From Apostichopus japonicus (taxonomy: Eukaryota; Echinodermata; Holothuroidea; Aspidochirotida; Stichopodidae), in contig NC_092583.1 in NCBI RefSeq assembly GCF_037975245.1, positions 229,764 through 293,763 of the forward strand: a stretch of DNA of 64,000 bases. The letters are read 5' to 3'. Below, piece by piece: positions 58,220 to 64,000 of the stretch (positions are counted from its first letter, which is position 1; each line of letters opens with the position of its first letter). Under the pieces are notes generated by a model. That model had not been told where the DNA came from. It saw nothing but the letters and a program-made list of their open reading frames with translations, and did no database searches. Made by a program: the position numbers and the translations under genes.

Positions 58220-59122
58220 TTCCTTCTGGGTGACTTTAACATTGACTTACTAAAAGTAAATGAAATATTTAACATACAGAATTATCTAGATGTACTATCA
58301 CTCTATTCACTCTATCCATTGATTGACAAACCTACTAGAATAACTAGCTCCACATCATCCCTGATTGATAATATTTTTACTAATACTACTAGTAACCCAA
58401 TTAAAAGTGGTGTCTTTGTCACTGACATTTCTGTTCATTACCCCATCTTTTGCATTTCAAATAATAAAATGGAAAAAAAACCTACCACAAATATCTTTAA
58501 GAATAATACTTCACAAAAAAATATCGAATACTTGAACAATGAACTTAACAGTGTTGACTGGTCTATTGTCAATAACGACCATAATCCTGAGACAGCTTTT
58601 ACTAAATTCTCAGAAATCCTTATTCAAAAGTTTAGCAAATGTTGTCACTACACCAAAGTAAAACAGAAAATAAAGTATAAAAAGTCCCCTTGGATGACCA
58701 CTGCAATATTGAACTCAATTAGACATAAACGTAAACTGTACTCCAGGTATATTCGATCTCCTACACCAACCCATAAGTTACTCTACACAAATTATAAAAA
58801 CATGCTTACCACTACCATAACTCATGCTAAAATATACTACAATAATCTTATTAATGAGCATAAAAACAACTCCAGCCAAATGTGGAAAGTTATCAATAAA
58901 ATCCTCCACAAAGACAGAAAAACTCAGGGTAATAAGTTTTTTGTCAATGAACACGACTTAACCTCTGATGAAAATATAATTGCTAATGGATTCAATAATT
59001 ACTTTTCTACTGTTGCCAAAAATTTAGGAGATAAATTAACCAATGGTCATCACAACCCACAAAGTTTTGTAAATAGTAATATTTTCGAATTCTTTTGTTA
59101 TGTTCTCTACCAATGTAGATGA
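58220..59122 (+). pseudogene. LINE ORF2 part 1: endonuclease end and linker
   Basis: About 300 codons starting at GDFNID, a hallmark of the AP-like endonuclease. PTRITSSTSSLIDNIFTN and GVFVTDISVHYPIF follow (the usual D-H-x-P is here V-H-Y-P). A Lys/Asn-rich linker comes next. The frame ends in TGA after a frameshift; the sense continues in another frame (FSTNVDEVRLVI) with a further stop before the RT domain. Confidence 0.85.
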
Positions 59123-59160
59123 GGTACGTCTTGTCATATTAAATTAAAAAACGGTAATTT

Positions 59161-59937
59161 AGTCCAGGTTATGATAACATAACAAATGATGTTCTTAAAT
59201 ATACGATGGAAGCTATAATACAACCATTAACACATGTTATCAATCTTTCATTTTCAAAGGGTGTATTCCCATGTCAGTTAAAAATTGCTAAACTTATTCC
59301 AATCTTTAAAACTGGTGACCCCAAGGTTTTCTCTAACTATAGAGCTATTTCACTTCTCCCTTCAATTTCTAAAATATTTGAACGCTTAGTGTATGATAGG
59401 TTGTACAAATTTGTATCAAAACACAACATACTTTATTCAAATCAGTATGGTTTTCGAAATAATCATTCTACTTACATGGCCGCCTTACATCTTATTGGCA
59501 AAATTGCTACCGGATTGGACAATAGACAATCAACTGCCGCAATTTTCATAGATCTCTCTAAAGCATTTGATACTATTGACCATAATATTTTAACGGATAA
59601 GTTACTTGCCTACGGTGTACGCGGTACAACGCATAGCTGGTTCAAAAGTTATCTAACAAATCGTCACAATTATGTCCAGATTGGCAGTAGTTCCTCCCAA
59701 ATCGTGCCACAAGGATCCATCTTAGGACCTTTGTTATTTATTCTATACATAAATGACATTCACTATTCGTACAGAAAATCTAACTTTATCTTATTTGCGG
59801 ACGATACTACTGTGTTTTATCAAAATAAAAATCTTAATGATACTCTTAAGGATGTCGAATGTGAATTTCATCATATATCTGACTGGCTTAATTCAAACAA
59901 ACTATCTCTCAATATACTGAAAACTTATGATATTTGA
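59161..59937 (+). pseudogene. LINE ORF2 part 2: reverse transcriptase
   Basis: Reverse transcriptase domain: PGYDNITNDVL, then IPIFKTGDPKVFSNYRAISL, FIDLSKAFDTIDHNIL, VPQGSILGPLLFILYINDI, and the catalytic FADD box (FILFADDTTVF, near 59785-59817). The finger and palm motifs are in the correct order and intact in this frame. The frame is broken by an indel before TYDI and its TGA. Confidence 0.9.
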
Positions 59938-59964
59938 CAATAAAATTCATGACACAAGTAATAT

Positions 59965-60627
59965 AATGGTTGTACTAGTATACAACAGATAAAAGCATCA
60001 CCTCATACAAATTTTCTAGGAATAACAATTGATGAAAATTTAAATTGGACAGAACACGTTCATAATATCTGTATTAAAATTTCAAAATCTAATGGCATCA
60101 TCAATAGAATAAAAACCATTTTACCCCGGAGTGCACCTTTAACATTGTATAACACAATTGTGCTCCCTCATTTGAACTATAGTTTCCTTCTGTGGGGATG
60201 TACTCACAGAACAACACTTGAAAGGTTATATAGACTACAAAAACGTGTTATTCGTAATATTTGTAATACATATTTTAGGTGTAATACTGCACCTCTCTTT
60301 AAAGAGCTTAAAATTCTTACTCTCTTTGACCTATATCATTATCAACTTGGTATTTTTTTATATAAATTTCAGAAAGGTACGCTCCCAGTAGCTTTCAATA
60401 ATTTTTATTGTAGTAACTCAGAATATCATACCTTTAACACTCGTTATAAACGCTCTTTAAGTCAACCATATTCTAGAACTATCCGCAGCCAAACACAAGT
60501 ACGAAGTACTGGGGTACATTTCTGGAACTTACTTGATCAAGATATCAAAAACTCAAATACTCTTAACTCATTTAAAAGAAAACTCAAACATTACCTTTTA
60601 AATAATAGTACAAACCACACACGCTGA
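59965..60627 (+). pseudogene. LINE ORF2 part 3: RT thumb and C-terminal region
   Basis: After the second frameshift the sense resumes: CTSIQQIKASPHTNFLGITI, then LNWTEHV...I. A long thumb/C-terminal segment follows, with LPHLNYSFLLWG, LYRLQKRVIRNI and a basic end KRKLKHYLLNN. This matches the usual end of CR1/L2/jockey ORF2. The TGA at 60625-60627 is followed by about 290 bp of 3' UTR. Confidence 0.85.
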
Positions 60628-60924
60628 ATTGTTACAGTCTCTTTGTATGGATTTGCTTTTACCTTTCTTCGCTTCCTCTTTATATTTTTTTCTCTGCCTC
60701 TCTTCTCTCTCTGTACTTATGTGATTTTTGAAATTCTCTTTTGTTTGTTAAGGGTCCAGACTCGAAAAGTCTCTACTTACTTCTGGTTCCTCCACTTCCA
60801 TTACCGCATATTTTGAACTTTGTTAATTGTTATTTCATCATAATGTGAGTAAATCACTCATTGACTCTGTTACTGTTTACGTATATATGGAAAGTGGAAA
60901 ATAAACTTGAAACTTGAAACTTAT

Positions 60925-61393
60925 ACTTCTTGTGTTAGTCCTATCAGTGATTACATGTTACTCAACATATACCTCTGTCTATTGGTCTCTACTACTTCTT
61001 GTGTTAGTCCTATCAGTGATTACATGTTACTCAACATATACCTCTGTCTATTGGTCTCTACTACTTCTTGTGTTAGTCCTATCAGTGATTACATGTTACT
61101 CAACATATACCTCTGTCTATTGGTCTCTACTACTTCTTGTGTTAGTCCTATCAGTGATTACATGTTACTCAACATACATCTCTGTCTATTGATCTCTACT
61201 ACTTCTTGTGTTAGTCCTATCAGTGATTACATTTTACTCAACATACATCTCTGTCTATTGGTCCCTACTACTTCTTGTGTTAGTCCCATCAGTGATTACA
61301 TGTTACTCAACATACATCTCTGTCTAATGGTCCCTACTACTTCTTGTGTTAGTCCTATCAGTGATTACATGTTACTCAACATATATATCTGTC
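60925..61393. repeat. 69-bp minisatellite, block between LINE and hAT element, about 7 copies
   Basis: Unit TACTTCTTGTGTTAGTCCTA, then TCAGTGATTACATGTTACTC and AACATACATCTCTGTCTATT. It is open in several frames; the predicted membrane-like peptides are artefacts. Confidence 0.95.
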
Positions 61394-62643
61394 CAGGGGC
61401 GGCGATCTGTTTCAAATATTGGGGGGACATTTGCTTGGATGCAGGCGAATTACTATCAAAGCGGAGCGCCACCACTGGTTAGCGCGCCGCGTACAAGAAA
61501 ATTTTTGGTTTTGATAGCCCCCCAGATCACCGGAAATGGCACTTCTCGGGCTTGAAAATGACCGACCAGATGTACACTTTTGCCTGAGAACCAAGTTTTT
61601 CCTAATCGTTTTTTTTTATTTTTTATTCATAACCTTTTTTCAAGATTGTCACCAGTCACACATCATATTCGACAGTATTGCATCTCCTGTGGATCATTGC
61701 TTTTGTAGGTAATTCTACGTAACGCCCCACAATACCCGTCAGCCCCTTTTTTCAAGGTTTTAAGCCCATTATTTGTTCAGAATTTGAATAATAAATTCAC
61801 TTCAAAACATACCCAACATGTTGCACAAAATTTCATCTATGGACAACCAATACAGAAAAACCCCCCCTCAACCCCTAACAGACCGGTCAAAATTGCACGA
61901 GTAGAGGGAAGTATGAGGAAGAATGTTGGACAAGGAATTTTCGAAAATTCAGACAGTTAAATTATTGGAGTACAAATATTAAACCTCTTATAATGGCTAC
62001 CTGTACTTTAAAACTTCGAAATCATAGAAAATACCAAAAAAATATGCTCGATGGGGAGGGCGGTCTCCACCCTTCACCCCCTCCCTTGGCTACGCACCTG
62101 CGGTTAGAAATCTTGTAGGAAACAGGCCAAATGGAAAACCAGTGAACCCATATCGATGTGGATCATATATACGATTGTACGTAAGTTACACTCAAACACA
62201 AGATGCAAACCAAATTTCATTACGGATGCGGTCCTTCTAGCTATTCATTTCGGTAAAAAAAAGTGAAAACTACTTTCGGTCATATATTAACAAATTGTGA
62301 CACGGTTAGACAGGCCCCTTGCGAGGAATTTGCCAAGGGAGGGGCAAAGCTTGTACCCAGACTTTGTAAGCGTAGCTCCACCATAAGTTGGCGCGAAGCG
62401 CAAAAGAAAATTTTGGCCGAAAATGCCTCCCAGATCGCTGGAAATGGCACTTCCCAGGCCTTGTAAGTTGCATCTAAGCATTTTCTATTTTGAAATTACT
62501 AGCGATATCATCAAAAAATACAAAACATATGCTTAAAAAAAACTATGCCACCAAATATTGGGGGGATATTAGATACTATACCCCCCCACCTAAAATATTG
62601 GGGGGACATGTCCCCCCCATCCCCCCCATGATCGCCGCCCATG
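61394..62643. mobile_element. non-autonomous hAT-like transposon with 8-bp target duplications
   Basis: The ends are CAGGGGCGGCGATC on the left and the reverse complement of CATGGGCGGCGATC on the right (13 of 14 match). The flanks are TATCTGTC at 61386-61393 and again at 62644-62651. The surrounding 69-bp repeats read ATATATCTGTCTATT, which is the empty site. Length is 1,250 bp. Short frames inside show no transposase, so it is non-autonomous. The superfamily follows from the 8-bp duplication and CA(G) ends. Confidence 0.88.
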
Positions 62644-63290
62644 TATCTGTCTATTAATCCCTACTACTTCTTGTGTTAGTCCTATCAGTGATTACATGTT
62701 ACTCAACATATATATCTGTCTATTGGTCCCAACTACTTCTTGTGTTTGTCCTATCAGTGATTACATGTTACTCAACATACATCTCTGTCTATTGGTCTCT
62801 ACTACTTCTTGTGTTAGTCCTATCAGTGATTACATGTTACTCAACATATATATCTGTCTATTGATCCCTACTACTTCTTGTGTTAGTCCTATCAGTGATT
62901 ACATGTTACTCAAGATACATCTCTGTCTATTGGTCTCTACTACTTCTTGTGTTAGTCCTATCAGTGATTACATGTTACTCAACATACATCTCTGTCTATT
63001 GATCCCTACTACTTCTTGTGTTAGTCCTATCAGTGATTACATGTTACTCAACATACATCTCTGTCTATTGATCCCTACTACTTCTTGTGTTAGTCCTATC
63101 AGTGATTACATTTTACTCAACATACATCTCTGTCTATTGGTCTCTACTACTTCTTGTGTTAGTCCTATCAGTGATTACATGTTACTCAACGTACATCTCT
63201 GTCTATTGATCCCTACTACTTCTTGTGTTAGTCCTATCAGTGATTACATGTTACTCAACATACATCTCTGTCTAATGGTCACTACTACTT
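62644..63290. repeat. 69-bp minisatellite, block right of hAT element, about 9 copies
   Basis: Continuation of the same array after the 1,250-bp element. It ends 42 bp downstream (minus-strand sense) of the stop codon of the CUB-domain exon. Confidence 0.95.
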
Positions 63291-63331
63291 GTGTTAAATC
63301 AATGAAAAATAATACATTGGTCAATGTTCGT

Positions 63332-63487
63332 TCATACACTGTTCACAAAGTAATCAATGCTAAATCCCCTAAAATTCCTTTTAGCATTTGACTTGAAGTG
63401 AAGAAGGGTGTCGTAGTCCATGTTCAATGTTAGTCTTCTTATTCTACCGCAATAAATTGATGAGCTGCCTGTCACTAGATTTGTTAC
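63332..63487 (-). CDS. terminal exon of a CUB-domain protein (partial gene)
   Basis: On the minus strand a good acceptor (TTATTTTCTTCACAG) is followed by 51 codons and TGA. The frame reads GSSSIYCGRI, then YDTLLHFKSNAKRNFRGFSI and DYFVNSV. This matches the end of a CUB domain: the YCG before the last disulfide-containing turn, then the L.F.S......GF...Y strand pair. CUB proteins are extracellular or membrane attached, and echinoderms have many. The rest of the gene lies beyond the right edge. The exon begins in phase 0. No other exon of this gene was found in the window. Confidence 0.65.
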   Translation of the reverse strand, partial: VTNLVTGSSSIYCGRIRRLTLNMDYDTLLHFKSNAKRNFRGFSIDYFVNSV

Positions 63488-63520
63488 CTGTGAAGAAAAT
63501 AAGAACAGTATTATCTTACT

Positions 63521-63687
63521 GATAGGGACCATTTACATAGGACTAAGTATTGGGTAAGAATTACAGTAGTATCTCAGTGATAGGGACATTTACATAGTAC
63601 TAAGTATGGGGTAAGAATTACTACAGTGTCTCAATGATAGGGACCATTTACATAGTACTAAGTATGGGGTAAGAATTACAGTAGTAC
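63521..63687. repeat. ~58-bp tandem repeat, 3 copies
   Basis: Unit GATAGGGACCATTTACATAG, then TACTAAGTATGGGGTAAGAA and TTACAGTAGTATCTCAGT. It lies in the intron upstream of the CUB exon. Confidence 0.9.
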
Positions 63688-63858
63688 AGTACCGCCAATA
63701 AGTAACTTGGTAAAGATTAGCGCGATTCAGCGCAAAACGCAGCTTAACTGTAATTAACCCCACTCCAAATAAAGGAATGCAAATTCCCCGCGCTCGCTAT
63801 TCACCACCGACACAATGGGAGTGAACCAATCGATACAACGCTATTCACAGCGTGGAGG

Positions 63859-64000
63859 TAGTGCTGGGCGATACTTGCTTTTTACCGTCACGATAAATAG
63901 TTCAAAAGTTATCGCGATATTTTGATATTTACGATAATTTCCCCCTAACAGAATTAGTGTAAATGTCGAGCTTTGAGTGAACGGAGAAAGAGAGATATAT
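63859..64000 (+). mobile_element. left end of a hAT-type MITE, cut by the window edge
   Basis: TAGTGCTGGGCGATA is a very common terminal sequence of hAT-related MITEs. It is followed by ATCGCGATATTTTGATATTT-like internal sequence, also typical. The other end is outside the window. Confidence 0.55.

Larger units (their letters stand above)
58220..60919 (+). mobile_element. CR1/jockey-type LINE inserted in a 69-bp minisatellite
   Basis: The insert begins inside the endonuclease domain (FLLGDFNIDLL) and ends with AATAAACTTGAAACTTGAAAC, a short ACTTGAA repeat tail. A minisatellite unit lies on the left (58155-58219) and many on the right. The 5' boundary is uncertain by a few bases because CTACTACTTC of the repeat merges with the coding sequence. 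It is 5' truncated, since most of the endonuclease is absent. Confidence 0.88.

Noticed and set aside
60907-63391. Membrane-like frames (LVLSVITCYSTYISVYWS)
   Set aside because: Translations of the 69-bp minisatellite, interrupted by the hAT-like element.
1-64000. tRNA, rRNA or other structured RNA genes
   Set aside because: No intact tRNA cloverleaf or rRNA-like sequence was recognised; the SINE-like head near 720 is too decayed to be a tRNA gene.

Overview
This is animal (eukaryotic) nuclear DNA: A+T-rich, with long introns, GT-AG splice junctions, non-LTR retrotransposons, non-autonomous DNA transposons and a very large minisatellite load. The main gene is an SLC4-family anion exchanger close to vertebrate AE1/AE2/AE3. 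The recurrent GTAGGCCTA-like words, the CUB-domain exon and the repeat types suggest a marine invertebrate, perhaps a deuterostome such as an echinoderm. That placement is inference.

Main gene, + strand, about 14.47-56.27 kb. Seventeen coding exons can be joined with every intron phase agreeing. They give about 1,009 residues ending in TAA at 56267-56269. The visible protein runs from a hydrophilic N-terminal region, through the AE cytoplasmic domain (exons 3-7, with the RWIKFEE pH-sensing motif), into the bicarbonate transporter membrane domain (exons 8-16), and ends in a short acidic tail. The glutamate and arginine matching AE1 E681 and R730 are present; the lysine matching AE1 K539 (stilbene reactive) is not. 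The start codon was not found. Earlier exons are either in the first 14 kb, unrecognised, or outside the window.

Region by region. 1-14.4 kb: mostly minisatellites (units of 24, ~60, 69, 45, ~100, 44 and 22 bp) plus a 5'-truncated L1/Tx1-like LINE with 13-bp target duplications (11710-12890). 14.4-56.3 kb: the exchanger gene. Its long introns carry minisatellites with unrelated units: 100, 39, 43, 54, 87, 78/79, 36, 31, 48, 22, 41 and 58 bp. Four CAG-ended or TTAA-flanked non-autonomous transposons also lie in the introns (17161, 36358, 41443, 46034). 56.3-58.2 kb: 3' UTR and a direct duplication. 58.2-63.3 kb: a 69-bp minisatellite split by a frameshifted CR1/jockey-like LINE and by a 1,250-bp hAT-like element with perfect 8-bp target duplications. 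63.33-63.49 kb, minus strand: the last exon of a second gene, encoding the end of a CUB domain. The two genes are convergent.

Minisatellites cover more than a third of the window. Nearly all long predicted reading frames here are artefacts of units that are multiples of 3 bp or lack stops. The observations most worth checking are: the intron-14 array, which looks like an amplified copy of the exon-14 5' splice junction; the intron-4 array of hairpin units each carrying a consensus splice donor; the 36-bp array that is open for 2 kb and in frame with exon 7; and the transposons caught inside tandem arrays, where neighbouring units give the empty site.
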